A stretch of 52,094 nt of DNA from Hungatella sp. UBA5385 (GCA_002409995.1 DHOR01000026.1:17682-69775), one strand, 5' to 3'; shown: positions 26,011-34,064, counted from the stretch's first letter. A program made the numbers and translations. Notes: generated by a model from the letters alone, not told the origin.

Positions 26011-26102
26011 TATTGTAACCTTGTCAGTTCTTTAAAATCCTGGCTTTTTCCTGTATATTCAAAAGGTCTTACTATCATCATTGCTGCAAGTCGTCTTTTC
26101 AT
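26010..26102 (-). CDS. Candidate 30-residue ORF coupled to the AEC transporter gene
   Basis: An ATG-started frame, MKRRLAAMMIVRPFEYTG and onwards, 30 residues, ending in TAA that shares a base with the ATG of the AEC gene (TAATG). GGGGG stands 4-5 bases before the start. It is basic at the N terminus and charged at the C terminus. It could be a leader peptide that brings ribosomes to the transporter gene, or a small protein. I recognise no family. Confidence 0.45.
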   Translation of the reverse strand: MKRRLAAMMIVRPFEYTGKSQDFKELTRLQ

Positions 26103-26142
26103 AAATCCCCCTTGTACTTTTGCTTGTATTATTATCGGGTTT

Positions 26143-26334
26143 CTATACCTTCCTTTCATGGTTCCCGTCTGCTGCTTCAGATTCTATCTTTACAGCCCTT
26201 AAACCGGCCTTGACAAGTTCACGAATCATATCAGACCTTGAGCGGTCATAGAACCGTTCTTGCTTTTCCTTATCCAAAATGGTTTCAATTTCAGGTGTAA
26301 CTGCAAAAGTCAATCTTTTTAGCCCGGTACCCAT
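26143..26334 (-). CDS. Ribbon-helix-helix DNA-binding protein
   Basis: A 63-aa protein with a beta strand LKRLTFAVTPEIE, then two helices (DRSRSDMIRELVKAGLRAVK), the pattern of an Arc/CopG-type RHH repressor. The ATG at 26334 has AAGGGAAGGTG upstream; the GTG at 26343 is less likely. It is divergent from a second RHH gene at 26506 and its promoter contains a perfect 18-bp inverted repeat. No toxin gene accompanies it, so I read it as a regulator, possibly also of the AEC transporter gene downstream. Confidence 0.7.
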   Translation of the reverse strand: MGTGLKRLTFAVTPEIETILDKEKQERFYDRSRSDMIRELVKAGLRAVKIESEAADGNHERKV

Positions 26335-26357
26335 GAATATCACCTTCCCTTTCCAAG

Positions 26358-26406
26358 AGTTCAGAACCTATGAACCATTATAGTTCATAGGTTCTGAACT
26401 TGTCAA
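26358..26406 (-). promoter_or_regulatory. Promoter and palindromic operator of the minus-strand RHH gene
   Basis: On the minus strand TTGACA (26406-26401) and TATAAT (26382-26377) are both consensus, with an 18-bp spacer. The spacer is one arm of a perfect inverted repeat, 26358-26375 with 26383-26400, whose core is GAACCTATGAAC. The other arm covers the start region. A repressor bound here would block the promoter. Confidence 0.7.
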
Positions 26407-26453
26407 GTTTTTTTTATCACAGCCCCTTTATCTGTTTTGGTAATCTTTTTCCC

Positions 26454-26482
26454 TTGACAGAACGTATGAACCTGAGTATTAT
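26454..26482 (+). promoter_or_regulatory. Promoter of the plus-strand RHH gene with the same operator core
   Basis: TTGACA (26454-26459) and TATTAT (26477-26482) with a 17-bp spacer. The spacer contains GAACGTATGAACC, a near copy of the core GAACCTATGAACC in the divergent promoter. Shared control of both genes is very likely. Confidence 0.7.
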
Positions 26483-26505
26483 ATGAACTAAGGAGGTGCT
26501 TAATT

Positions 26506-26691
26506 ATGCCTACAAAGAAACCACGTTACACCATTATTGTTGATGAAGACTTATTAATACAGATTGATGATTTCCGCTTTGAAAATCGCTTTCCCAGCCG
26601 TTCTGCTGCCACATTGGAACTGATACGCCTCGGTATTGAACAATTAAAAAAAGAGCAGGAATTATCCGGTCAGGACAGTGAACAGGAATAA
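26506..26691 (+). CDS. Ribbon-helix-helix protein (CopG/Arc-like)
   Basis: A 61-aa protein: strand RYTIIVDEDLLIQIDDF, then FPSRSAATLELIRLGIEQLK as the two RHH helices, and an acidic Gln/Glu tail. AAGGAGG precedes the ATG. Paired head-to-head with the RHH gene at 26143-26334 under promoters sharing one operator sequence. The two proteins differ enough that they could bind as different dimers or antagonise each other. No partner toxin is visible downstream; a terminator follows after about 190 bases with no gene in between. Confidence 0.7.
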   Translation: MPTKKPRYTIIVDEDLLIQIDDFRFENRFPSRSAATLELIRLGIEQLKKEQELSGQDSEQE

Positions 26692-26875
26692 GTGACAGAA
26701 TATATCAGGAAAAGCTTCAAGCCACACAAAACATTCCCCTTTAAACTATTATCGTAAGGTCTGAGACAATATCCCAGGGCTTGTTTTAGTTTATCCAAAT
26801 GTTTTTGTGGCTGGCTACAATTTGGTTTGAGATCATATTTTGCACTCAGTGAGCTATTGGTGCTGTAAAAAACAA

Positions 26876-26913
26876 AACCGGTCAAACAGTTTGGTTATGC
26901 TGTTTGACCGGTT
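26876..26913. terminator. Bidirectional terminator
   Basis: Perfect 14-bp stem AACCGGTCAAACAG (26876-26889) with CTGTTTGACCGGTT (26900-26913). It lies between the plus-strand RHH gene and the minus-strand AraC gene. Confidence 0.75.
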
Positions 26914-26949
26914 AATCATTTCTCTTAATCAAATTATTCATTTATCCCA

Positions 26950-27762
26950 CTACATCAACAACTGATAAGTCTGTCTGTACTCCTTAGCAGTCACCCCCAA
27001 ATATTTCTTAAAATTCCTCCGAAAATAATCCACATCAGTATAACCGCACTCATAAGCAATCTCATTTCCCGTAAGATTTGTCTCAATCAAAAGCCTGCAT
27101 GCCTTATTTAATCTTGCCTCATGGATGCTGTCCGTCAAAGTCTTTCCATAGACTGCATTGTACACCCGGCCCAGATGATCCGGATTACACTCCAACTGTT
27201 CAGCCAGTATGGAGGCTGACAACGGCTCCTCCAAATGATTTCTAATATACTGTGCTGCCTGATTGGCAAGAAGAACCTTCTGCCCGCTGACCTCCAGAGG
27301 AGACAGGGAGTCTGCCAACTCACAGAGAATTTCCAGAAGCACAAGATTTAACACAGTTCGGTTCTCCTGACTAACCTCCTGACGTTTGATAAAGCGGCGA
27401 AACAATTCTTCAAACTGCTCCGGCTTGGCAATACGGATCAATTGTGGAAGTGCCATGATATCCTGCCCAGTCCGGTTTGCCTCTTCATCCAGATAAAAAT
27501 GAAGCCAATAAAAAGTCAGGTCAGAATCAAAGTCTCTGGTTCCCCAGTGATGTCTTCCCGGGTATAAAATCAGCGCTTCACCCGCCTCAACATTATATTC
27601 TTTTTCTTCCTCAGCAATCCCAAGACAGCCTGCAGATACATAGATAATCTCAAAAGAGTCCATGACTCTGTCCACATGCCTCCCCTTACCCTTAGTCACA
27701 AAATAACCTGCATTAATAGCCCTGACAGGAAGCACTGCCTTAAGATGTAATAAGTTTCCCAT
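26950..27762 (-). CDS. AraC-family transcriptional regulator
   Basis: A 270-aa regulator with an N-terminal cupin (about 10-100; ILYPGRHHWGTRDF) and a C-terminal AraC domain with helices SILAEQLECNPDHLGRVY and EIAYECGYTDVDYFRRNF, ending KEYRQTYQ. It is divergent from the MFS transporter gene at 28028, which is the natural target. The 265-bp interval between them holds a 14-bp tandem repeat. The inducer is unknown; a sugar is likely from the context. Confidence 0.87.
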   Translation of the reverse strand: MGNLLHLKAVLPVRAINAGYFVTKGKGRHVDRVMDSFEIIYVSAGCLGIAEEEKEYNVEAGEALILYPGRHHWGTRDFDSDLTFYWLHFYLDEEANRTGQDIMALPQLIRIAKPEQFEELFRRFIKRQEVSQENRTVLNLVLLEILCELADSLSPLEVSGQKVLLANQAAQYIRNHLEEPLSASILAEQLECNPDHLGRVYNAVYGKTLTDSIHEARLNKACRLLIETNLTGNEIAYECGYTDVDYFRRNFKKYLGVTAKEYRQTYQLLM

Positions 27763-27788
27763 GATCTTCCCCCAATCTGTGTCTGGTG

Positions 27789-27828
27789 TCTTATGTCATA
27801 TATCTTATGTCATATGTCTTATATCTTG
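27789..27828. repeat. 14-bp tandem repeat in a divergent promoter region
   Basis: TCTTATGTCATATA (27789-27802), TCTTATGTCATATG (27803-27816) and a shorter third TCTTATATCTTG (27817-27828). It sits about 30 bp upstream of the AraC gene start, between AraC and MFS genes. The rest of 27763-28027 shows no gene. Confidence 0.7.
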
Positions 27829-28027
27829 TCCTGGTCGGAATCCTCCAGTTATTATCGCCTTTTTCCTCTTGTATACCCGCCTGGTGGATGGCAGTATAGA
27901 AGAAGTGATGAAATGTCTTATATAAAACAGTATATAAAATCACACACCAAAAGAAAAGACATTTATGCCAAATACCTGTAACATTTCATAACAAAGGTTC
28001 ATTCAAAGGTTTCAATCGAGGTTTATC

Positions 28028-29326
28028 ATGGAAAAAACAATGTATTTAAAACGAGTAGTCAGCCGCACCTTTTTTTGCGACACACCTATGACAGAGGCTG
28101 ATTTCAAAAAAGGAAGAAGACTTTTTATAGCAGAGGGCTGCTGTGCCAACGGCATTGCAACCCTTACAACAGGTGCATTTTTATCAGGATACATAAGCTT
28201 TCTTGGTGCTGATGATTCCATTAACGGGCTCATTGGTTCCATACCGGTTCTCTTATGTGCGCTTCAGATGTTTTCTTCTATTGTGCTGGAGAATATCAGG
28301 CAGAAGAAATTTTTAATTGCAGGATTTGCCCTGATCCACAGATTATTGCTTGCCGCTGTTTTCTTTGTGCCTCTCTATGTGAGAGATTCCGGGGTGCGGC
28401 TGGCTTCAGTAATTGGGCTCTATGCATTTGCCCATTGCTTCGGTGCATTTATCGGAACCGGCACAGGCAACTGGATGCTGAATCTGGTGCCTGACCATAT
28501 CAGAGGAAGCTTCCTTGGGAAAAAGGACGCATTTGCCTTTGCATTTACAACAGTATTAAGCCTTATTATGGGCAGAGTAATGGATTGGTTTCGTTTCTCT
28601 GGAATGGAGCAGACTGGATTTCTGGTAGTGGGATTTGTTGTATTTATCATAGCCGGTTCTGATTTCATGTGCCTTTCCTCCATTAAGGAGCCGGAAAGCA
28701 CACCTCACCCTCAGAAGCTTCGGGCTGCTATCTTTGAACCACTGGCTGATAGAGAATATCGAAAAGTTATGATGGTATATATGTTCTGGAATCTTGCGCT
28801 TCAGATAGCAGGACCATTTTTCAGTGTGTACATGGTAACAGGGCTTCATCTGGATTATACCTATATTACATTTCTGGGTCTGATCTCCTCTATTGTCCGG
28901 GTTGTTGCCTCCTATGTGTGGGGACGGCTGGCTGACGCCACCTCCTGGCTGAAGGTATCCCGGCTTTCCATGGGACTTCTAGGTCTGGTTCATGCAAGCT
29001 GGCTTTTCATGACCCCGGAAACCTGTTATGTGATGCAGCCGGTTCTCCAGGCCATCTCCGGTGCTGCCTGGGGCGGAATCTCCATTTCAGTTTTCAACCT
29101 GCAGTACCATTACGCTCCGACTGATAAGCGGGTGCTCTATGTAAGTGCTAACTCATCCTACGCAGGACTTTGTGGATTCCTTGCTACGATGCTGGGCGCC
29201 TCTTTGCTGAAGCTGATTCCTTCCTTTGAGATTCTGGGAATGCCTGTAACCGGAATGCAGGTGCTGTTTCTTCTCTCAGGAGGTTTGATACTTGGATGCG
29301 TATTTCATATGCGTAAATTGTCTTAA
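28028..29326 (+). CDS. MFS transporter
   Basis: A 432-aa membrane protein with about twelve helices. Residues 24-30 (ADFKKGR) precede the first helix and HIRGSFLGKKDAFAF near 155 is the cytoplasmic loop region typical of MFS permeases that include DegT/sugar-type carriers in Firmicutes. A second loop KEPESTPHPQKLRAAIFEP links the two halves near 225. CGAGG precedes the ATG. It is divergent from an AraC regulator; the substrate is probably a sugar or glycoside but cannot be read from the sequence. It ends 20 bp before the long palindromic repeat. Confidence 0.85.
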   Translation: MEKTMYLKRVVSRTFFCDTPMTEADFKKGRRLFIAEGCCANGIATLTTGAFLSGYISFLGADDSINGLIGSIPVLLCALQMFSSIVLENIRQKKFLIAGFALIHRLLLAAVFFVPLYVRDSGVRLASVIGLYAFAHCFGAFIGTGTGNWMLNLVPDHIRGSFLGKKDAFAFAFTTVLSLIMGRVMDWFRFSGMEQTGFLVVGFVVFIIAGSDFMCLSSIKEPESTPHPQKLRAAIFEPLADREYRKVMMVYMFWNLALQIAGPFFSVYMVTGLHLDYTYITFLGLISSIVRVVASYVWGRLADATSWLKVSRLSMGLLGLVHASWLFMTPETCYVMQPVLQAISGAAWGGISISVFNLQYHYAPTDKRVLYVSANSSYAGLCGFLATMLGASLLKLIPSFEILGMPVTGMQVLFLLSGGLILGCVFHMRKLS

Positions 29327-29345
29327 TTGTTGTAATTGTTCCAAG

Positions 29346-29400
29346 ATTTAAAAATGGGGTTCGACCCTTTGATACAAAGGGTCGAACCCCATTTTTAAAT
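29346..29400. repeat. Long palindromic repeat, copy 1 (terminator between convergent genes)
   Basis: Perfect inverted repeat with 26-bp arms (29346-29371 and 29375-29400) and a 3-base centre. The core GGGGTTCGACCCTTTG with its complement recurs at 41661-41695 and begins again at 52080. The outer arm ATTTAAAAAT is not shared with the other copies yet pairs perfectly. It covers the stop codon of araR and ends the MFS transcript. Confidence 0.85.
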
Positions 29401-30489
29401 CTGTCTACAAGAATCCCGAATCACCAATTCCGGTTTCAAGACTCTCTCCACCCGACTCTCCTCCATCGGAACTCCCTGAATCATCTCCAGCAGAAGCTCA
29501 GCCGCCATAGCCCCCAGCCGTTCCTGAGGGTGGGCAATAGTAGTCAGTTTTACACTTCCATTTTCTGCAATAAAGGAATTATCGTATCCTGTAACGGACA
29601 CATCTTCAGGCACAGAAAGCCCCTTCTTACCTAAAGCGTTCAGCACTTCCAGAGCAATCTGATCATTATAACAGACAATTCCAGTGGGAATTCTGCCTTC
29701 GTCAATGACATATCCCAACACCTGAGCAGGCTTGATGGTCCGGTCCTCTGTATGAAACCAGATCACAATATCAGGATCATAGGATAACCCGGCTTCCTGC
29801 AGCGCCTTTACATAACCCTTATGGCGTTCCCTGCCCTGACTGTCGTCAGCCTTGAAAATCCCCATAATATCCTTATGTCCAAGGTCAATCAGATATTTTG
29901 TCACCAAACATCCACCTGCATAGTCATCCATTAAAATATGAGGTTTGCTTTTCATGCTGGTATAATAACCCTGAATAAATACATAGGGAATCTGATAAAA
30001 ATCCAGTTTATCATACAGACCTTTATGAGCACATACAATCTCACTTTTGCTTGGCTCTATGATCAGACCGTCTACATCCTTTTCCAGAATTTCCTCCAGA
30101 CACCGGCTTTCCTTCAGCCGGCTGTTGCCTGTATTTTTCAAAATAATACTGTATCCATTTGCAGTAAGAACGCTGTCAATCCCCTGTATCAGCCTTGGGA
30201 AAATGTAATCTGACAAATAGGTGGTGATCACTGCTATATTGCCTGATCCCTTTTGCCCTCCTGCTTTTCTGGAAACAAAGGTTCCTCTGCCGTGCTCTGC
30301 TACAATAAAGCCTTCCTGCTCCAAAATGGATAAAGCCTTCCGAACTGTGTGACGGCTTACATGGCAAGAGGCAGACAGCTCGTTTTCTGATGGCAGCCGG
30401 TCTCCCGGTTTCCATTTACCAGAAACGATATCGTGCTTTAGTTCTTCCATCAGCACATAATATTTAGTTTTTCCGCTGTCCTCTGCCAT
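29395..30489 (-). CDS. araR: Arabinose operon repressor AraR (GntR HTH + LacI-type sensor)
   Basis: A 364-aa repressor. Residues about 8-75 form a GntR winged helix (GDRLPSENELSASCHVSRHT). The rest is a LacI/periplasmic-binding-type sensor (NIAVITTYLSDYIFPRLIQG near 84; VTGYDNSFIAENG near 305), which binds arabinose. It is the third gene of araA-araB-araR, with 27 bp to araB, so it is autoregulated through the operator at 33685. The same operator occurs before the second GH51 gene at 43227. Its stop codon lies inside the palindromic repeat. Confidence 0.93.
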   Translation of the reverse strand: MAEDSGKTKYYVLMEELKHDIVSGKWKPGDRLPSENELSASCHVSRHTVRKALSILEQEGFIVAEHGRGTFVSRKAGGQKGSGNIAVITTYLSDYIFPRLIQGIDSVLTANGYSIILKNTGNSRLKESRCLEEILEKDVDGLIIEPSKSEIVCAHKGLYDKLDFYQIPYVFIQGYYTSMKSKPHILMDDYAGGCLVTKYLIDLGHKDIMGIFKADDSQGRERHKGYVKALQEAGLSYDPDIVIWFHTEDRTIKPAQVLGYVIDEGRIPTGIVCYNDQIALEVLNALGKKGLSVPEDVSVTGYDNSFIAENGSVKLTTIAHPQERLGAMAAELLLEMIQGVPMEESRVERVLKPELVIRDSCRQI

Positions 30490-30516
30490 ATTTTTCTCCT
30501 GTTCTAAAGATATCTT

Positions 30517-32109
30517 CTATTTCATATGATCCACAGCTGCCCTCTCAATTGGAAGCCCGGCAACATACCGTTTCATAAACTTCTCAAAGCCCTTCTGATC
30601 TTCCTCATCAGGCTCCATACAGCTTCCTGTCTGTCCCGCAAATACTTTATCAGACAGGTACTGAGACAGAGTTTCTCCCTCTTCTCTGGAAATCATATAA
30701 GAAGCCAGAAGTGCTGCTCCCCAGGCACCGCCTTCACCGGCAGTTTCCATTACTGAAACAGGCACACCTGCAGCTGCAGCCATTATCCTCTGTCCTACGC
30801 CCTTTGTCTTGAATAAACCTCCATGGCCCAGAAGTACATCAAGCTGCACTCCCTCCTCATAGAGAATGTCCATTCCGATCTTCAACGCACCAAGAGCAGA
30901 GTATAAATGTGTTCTCATAAAGTTAGCAAGGGTAAATTTGCTGTCAGGCATACGGACAAACAAAGGCCGGCCTTCTTCAAAGCCTGTAATGGTTTCTCCA
31001 GAATAATACCCATAGGATAACAAGCCGTCGCAGTCAGCATCTCCTTCAAGGGCTTTCTTATACAAAGTGGAAAAAAGAGTATTCATATCGGTTTCTATGC
31101 CCATTGCCTCTGCAAATTCCTTAAATAAGTTAACCCATGCATTTAAATCAGAAGTACAGTTGTTGCAGTGAACCATACCAACCAAGTCTCCGGCAGGAGT
31201 TGTTACAAGATCGATCTCAGGATACACCTTAGACAGTTCCTTTTCCAGCACTACCATGGCAAATACGCTGGTTCCTGCAGATACATTACCAGTCCTTCTT
31301 GCAACGCTGTTGGTTGCAACCATACCGGTTCCTGCATCTCCCTCAGGAGCGCACAGTGGAATTCCAGCCTGAAGCTGACCAGACACATCTAATAATCTGG
31401 CGCCTTCCTCTGTGAGAATACCAGCCTTTTCCCCTGCTGTTAAAACCTCAGGTAATATAGAGCGAAGCTTCCATGGTAAATTCTCAGATGCAGCCAGTTC
31501 ATCAAACTGATCGATCATCCTCTCATAAAAATCCTTTTTCTCAGTATCAACAGGGAACATACCGGCACAGTCGCCAATTCCCAGAACCTTCTGACCTGTC
31601 AGCTTCCAGTGCACATAACCTTCCAGTGTAATAAGATAATCAATATCCTTTACATGTTCCTCTTTGTTAATAATTGCCTGATAAAGATGGGCAATACTCC
31701 ATCTCTGTGGAATCTGATAGGAAAATAATTTAGTCAGCTTCTCAGAAGCCTCCTCTGTCATAGTATTTCTCCAGGTACGGAAAGGAACCAGAAGTTCCCC
31801 TTCCTTATCAAATGCCATATATCCATGCATCATGGCAGATATTCCAATAGCGCCTACTGTAGTAAGAGTTTCCCCGTATTGATTTTTCACGTCTTCCGCC
31901 AATTTAGAATAGCTGTCCTGAACCCCTTCCCAGATATCCTCCAGAGTATAAGTCCAGATTCCATCTACCAGGCGGTTTTCCCACTCATGGCTGCCGGAAG
32001 CGATTGGGTTATGATGTTCATCTACCAAAACTGCCTTGATTCTGGTGGACCCAAGTTCCATGCCCAAAGCTGTTTTGCCGGTTCTGATTGCATTAACAAT
32101 TTCGTTCAT
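30517..32109 (-). CDS. araB: Ribulokinase-type FGGY carbohydrate kinase
   Basis: A 530-aa FGGY-family kinase that by context phosphorylates L-ribulose to L-ribulose-5-phosphate with ATP. Visible parts are the N-terminal phosphate loop ALGMELGSTRIKAVLVD, EGDAGTGMVATN near 270, GNVSAGTSVFAM and the C-terminal LGHGGLFKTKGVG and GEGGAWGAALLA. This is the clostridial branch, different from the Bacillus AraB length of about 560. GGAGGGTTTAT precedes the ATG. It follows araA by 24 bp. Confidence 0.88.
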   Translation of the reverse strand: MNEIVNAIRTGKTALGMELGSTRIKAVLVDEHHNPIASGSHEWENRLVDGIWTYTLEDIWEGVQDSYSKLAEDVKNQYGETLTTVGAIGISAMMHGYMAFDKEGELLVPFRTWRNTMTEEASEKLTKLFSYQIPQRWSIAHLYQAIINKEEHVKDIDYLITLEGYVHWKLTGQKVLGIGDCAGMFPVDTEKKDFYERMIDQFDELAASENLPWKLRSILPEVLTAGEKAGILTEEGARLLDVSGQLQAGIPLCAPEGDAGTGMVATNSVARRTGNVSAGTSVFAMVVLEKELSKVYPEIDLVTTPAGDLVGMVHCNNCTSDLNAWVNLFKEFAEAMGIETDMNTLFSTLYKKALEGDADCDGLLSYGYYSGETITGFEEGRPLFVRMPDSKFTLANFMRTHLYSALGALKIGMDILYEEGVQLDVLLGHGGLFKTKGVGQRIMAAAAGVPVSVMETAGEGGAWGAALLASYMISREEGETLSQYLSDKVFAGQTGSCMEPDEEDQKGFEKFMKRYVAGLPIERAAVDHMK

Positions 32110-32133
32110 ATAAACCCTCCAATCCCATTATCA

Positions 32134-33627
32134 TTAACGGTATACAACTGAATTCCATTTCAATTCGTTCTTTAAGTTTCTGATGTTTGTATCTGCATCA
32201 ATATAAACAGCCTCAATGCCCATAGCTGCTGCCCAGTCACCCATCTGCTCAGCAGTGAGATCATAGGAAAATGCAGTATGATGTGCGCCGCCTGCTAAAA
32301 TCCAGGCTTCAGCACCTGTTGCCAAATCTGGTTCCGGTGTCCAGAATGCAGTAGCAACCGGAAGCTTTGGCATTGGCTTCTCAACCTTCTTGCAGTTCAC
32401 TGTATTAATCAGCAGACGGAAGCGATTGCCTAAATCAATCAGTGAAGTAGCAACTGCCTTGCCCTCTTTGGAAGTAAATACAAGACGTGCCGGATCTTCT
32501 CTGTCACCCATAGAGAGAGGACATACCTTAATGCCAATATTTCCATCAGCAATGGTAGGACATACCTCCAGCATATGAGCCTGAAGAATACCTTCTTTTC
32601 CAGGAACCAGATTATAGGTATAATCCTCCATAAATGATGTTCCCTTAGCTCCTGGTACTCCTTCTGTCATAATCTTCATCAGGCGAACCATAGCTGCTGT
32701 CTTCCAGTCACCTTCACCGCCAAATCCATAACCTTTTTCCATCAGTCTCTGAATAGCAAGACCTGGAAGCTGCTGCATAGAACCAAGATCACCAAAATGT
32801 GTCACGATTGCCTGATAATCCTTCTCTGTTAAAAACTTCTCAAAGCCCAGCTCGATCTGTGCCTGAACTGCCACATGTTTTTTGAATTCCTCAGGATCAC
32901 GTCCTTCTAACAGTATATCATATTTGCTGTAATATTCCTCTACCAGAACATTCACATCACCTGCAGAAACATCCTTTACATATTCAGCAATCTCATTCAC
33001 AGGATAAGCGTCGATCTCCCAGCCAAATTTCACCTGAGCCTCTACCTTATCACCTTCTGTTACTGCCACATTTCTCATGTTGTCAGCAATGCGAACTACG
33101 CGGATATGGCTGCTTTCCATAATTCCTACTGCAGTTCTCATCCAGGAACCAACCTTCTCCTGAACCTTTTTATCATCCCAGAAGCCTACGATGACCTTTC
33201 TCTCAATGCCCATTCTGGTTACCATATGACCAAATTCTCTGTCTCCATGAGCTGACTGGTTCTCGTTCATGAAATCCATATCTATGGCGTCATAGGGAAT
33301 CTCCTGATTAAACTGGGTATGTAAATGAAGCAGTGGTTTTCTGTACTCCTGAAGTCCTAAAATCCATGACTTAGCAGGGGAAAATGTATGCATCCAAGTG
33401 ATTACACCTGCACAGTCAGCATCCTGATTAGCCTCATTAAAGAGCCTGCGAATGGAAGTATTGTCAATTAAAGTAGGTTTCCATACTACTTCAAATGGCA
33501 GAAGTCCGGAATTGTTTAATCCTTCCACCATAATACGGGAATGCTCAGCTACTTTTCGCAAACACTCATCACCGTATAAATCCTGAGAACCTGTTGCAAA
33601 CCAAAACTTGTACGCTTTTCTCTCCAT
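32134..33627 (-). CDS. araA: L-arabinose isomerase
   Basis: A 497-aa enzyme converting L-arabinose to L-ribulose. The metal and catalytic residues are in place: Glu305 (GFGGEGDWK), Glu334 (SFMEDYTYN), His351 (LQAHMLEVCP) and the His pair in GGAHHTAFS near 450. The start has AAAGGAG. It is the first gene of araA-araB-araR. The promoter on the minus strand has TTGTAT and TACAAT with an AraR-like operator between. No araD gene is present in this window. Confidence 0.96.
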   Translation of the reverse strand: MERKAYKFWFATGSQDLYGDECLRKVAEHSRIMVEGLNNSGLLPFEVVWKPTLIDNTSIRRLFNEANQDADCAGVITWMHTFSPAKSWILGLQEYRKPLLHLHTQFNQEIPYDAIDMDFMNENQSAHGDREFGHMVTRMGIERKVIVGFWDDKKVQEKVGSWMRTAVGIMESSHIRVVRIADNMRNVAVTEGDKVEAQVKFGWEIDAYPVNEIAEYVKDVSAGDVNVLVEEYYSKYDILLEGRDPEEFKKHVAVQAQIELGFEKFLTEKDYQAIVTHFGDLGSMQQLPGLAIQRLMEKGYGFGGEGDWKTAAMVRLMKIMTEGVPGAKGTSFMEDYTYNLVPGKEGILQAHMLEVCPTIADGNIGIKVCPLSMGDREDPARLVFTSKEGKAVATSLIDLGNRFRLLINTVNCKKVEKPMPKLPVATAFWTPEPDLATGAEAWILAGGAHHTAFSYDLTAEQMGDWAAAMGIEAVYIDADTNIRNLKNELKWNSVVYR

Positions 33628-33684
33628 AAATTTTTTCTCCTTTTACTGGTTTTAATAATAGTTTTATTGTTACCTTCATTGTAC

Positions 33685-33710
33685 AACTTGTATGTATAGG
33701 CATACAAGTT
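33685..33710 (-). promoter_or_regulatory. AraR-like operator at the araA promoter
   Basis: Inverted repeat AACTTGTATG, 6-base spacer, CATACAAGTT, perfect over 10 bp. On the minus strand it covers the -35 (TTGTAT) and the spacer of a promoter whose -10 is TACAAT. It matches the site at 43293-43318 in both sequence and geometry. Confidence 0.7.
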
Positions 33711-33773
33711 GTTTTTCTGGTATTTAGAAGAGAAAAGAGAGCAAAATGTTTTTGGTAGTATTTAATTTTACCA

Positions 33774-33839
33774 TTCATTACTGAAAAACAACGGATATTC
33801 ATTACCAAAAAAGCAACGGATAATCTTGAATTATCCGTT
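33774..33839. repeat. Tandem repeat with ACGGATA boxes upstream of araA
   Basis: Two adjacent copies of TTCATTACYRAAAAARCAACGGATA-like sequence (33774-33797 and 33798-33822, 24 and 25 bp). The second copy also forms an inverted repeat, AACGGATAAT (33815-33824) with ATTATCCGTT (33830-33839). Three ACGGATA boxes thus lie 65-150 bp upstream of the araA promoter. Confidence 0.6.
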
Positions 33840-33854
33840 TCACCATGATATTAT
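33826..33854 (+). promoter_or_regulatory. Sigma-A promoter for a candidate small RNA
   Basis: TTGAAT (33826-33831), 17-bp spacer, TATTAT (33849-33854). It points away from araA and toward a structured segment that ends in a terminator at 33957. Confidence 0.45.
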
Positions 33855-33860
33855 GCAACT

Positions 33861-33957
33861 AAGAGGAACAACTGCCCACAAGGGTGAGTTGAACGAATAT
33901 AAATTGAGAAGCAAAGCCACCCGAACCGTTCAAAGTATCAGGGTGGTTTTTGCTTTA
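33861..33957 (+). ncRNA. Candidate structured small RNA divergent from araA
   Basis: About 97 bases. A first hairpin pairs CAACT (33869-33873) with AGTTG (33887-33891) and CCC with GGG inside. TTGAACG (33889-33895) is the exact complement of CGTTCAA (33927-33933) in the loop of the last hairpin. That hairpin (GCAAAGCCACCC with GGGTGGTTTTTGC, about 33911-33953) looks like a terminator. The two pairings of TTGAACG exclude each other, which suggests a switch or pseudoknot. I do not recognise a known RNA family. Confidence 0.4.
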
Positions 33958-34018
33958 TACTAATGACTAATCAAATAAATGTAATAAAAAGTATCTTTTC
34001 AGTGTGCCTGAACACAAT

Positions 34019-34057
34019 AAAACCGCTAGAGCCCTCATATCAGGCTCTAGCGGTTTT
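34019..34057. terminator. Terminator of the GH127-ABC-GH43 operon
   Basis: Perfect 15-bp stem AAAACCGCTAGAGCC (34019-34033) with GGCTCTAGCGGTTTT (34043-34057). On the minus strand it is followed by TTATT. The bases 33964-34018 hold nothing recognisable. Confidence 0.85.
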
Positions 34058-34064
34058 CCTATCT

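Noticed and set aside
26670..26885. A 71-codon minus-strand frame between the RHH gene and the terminator
   Set aside because: No RBS, no recognisable family, and it overlaps the RHH gene end; taken as chance.
27793..27981. A 62-codon frame in the AraC/MFS interval
   Set aside because: Its first part is only the translation of the 14-bp tandem repeat, and there is no RBS.
33853..33963. A 36-codon plus-strand frame over the candidate small RNA
   Set aside because: It runs through both hairpins and the terminator and has no RBS at its ATG; the RNA structure explains the sequence better.
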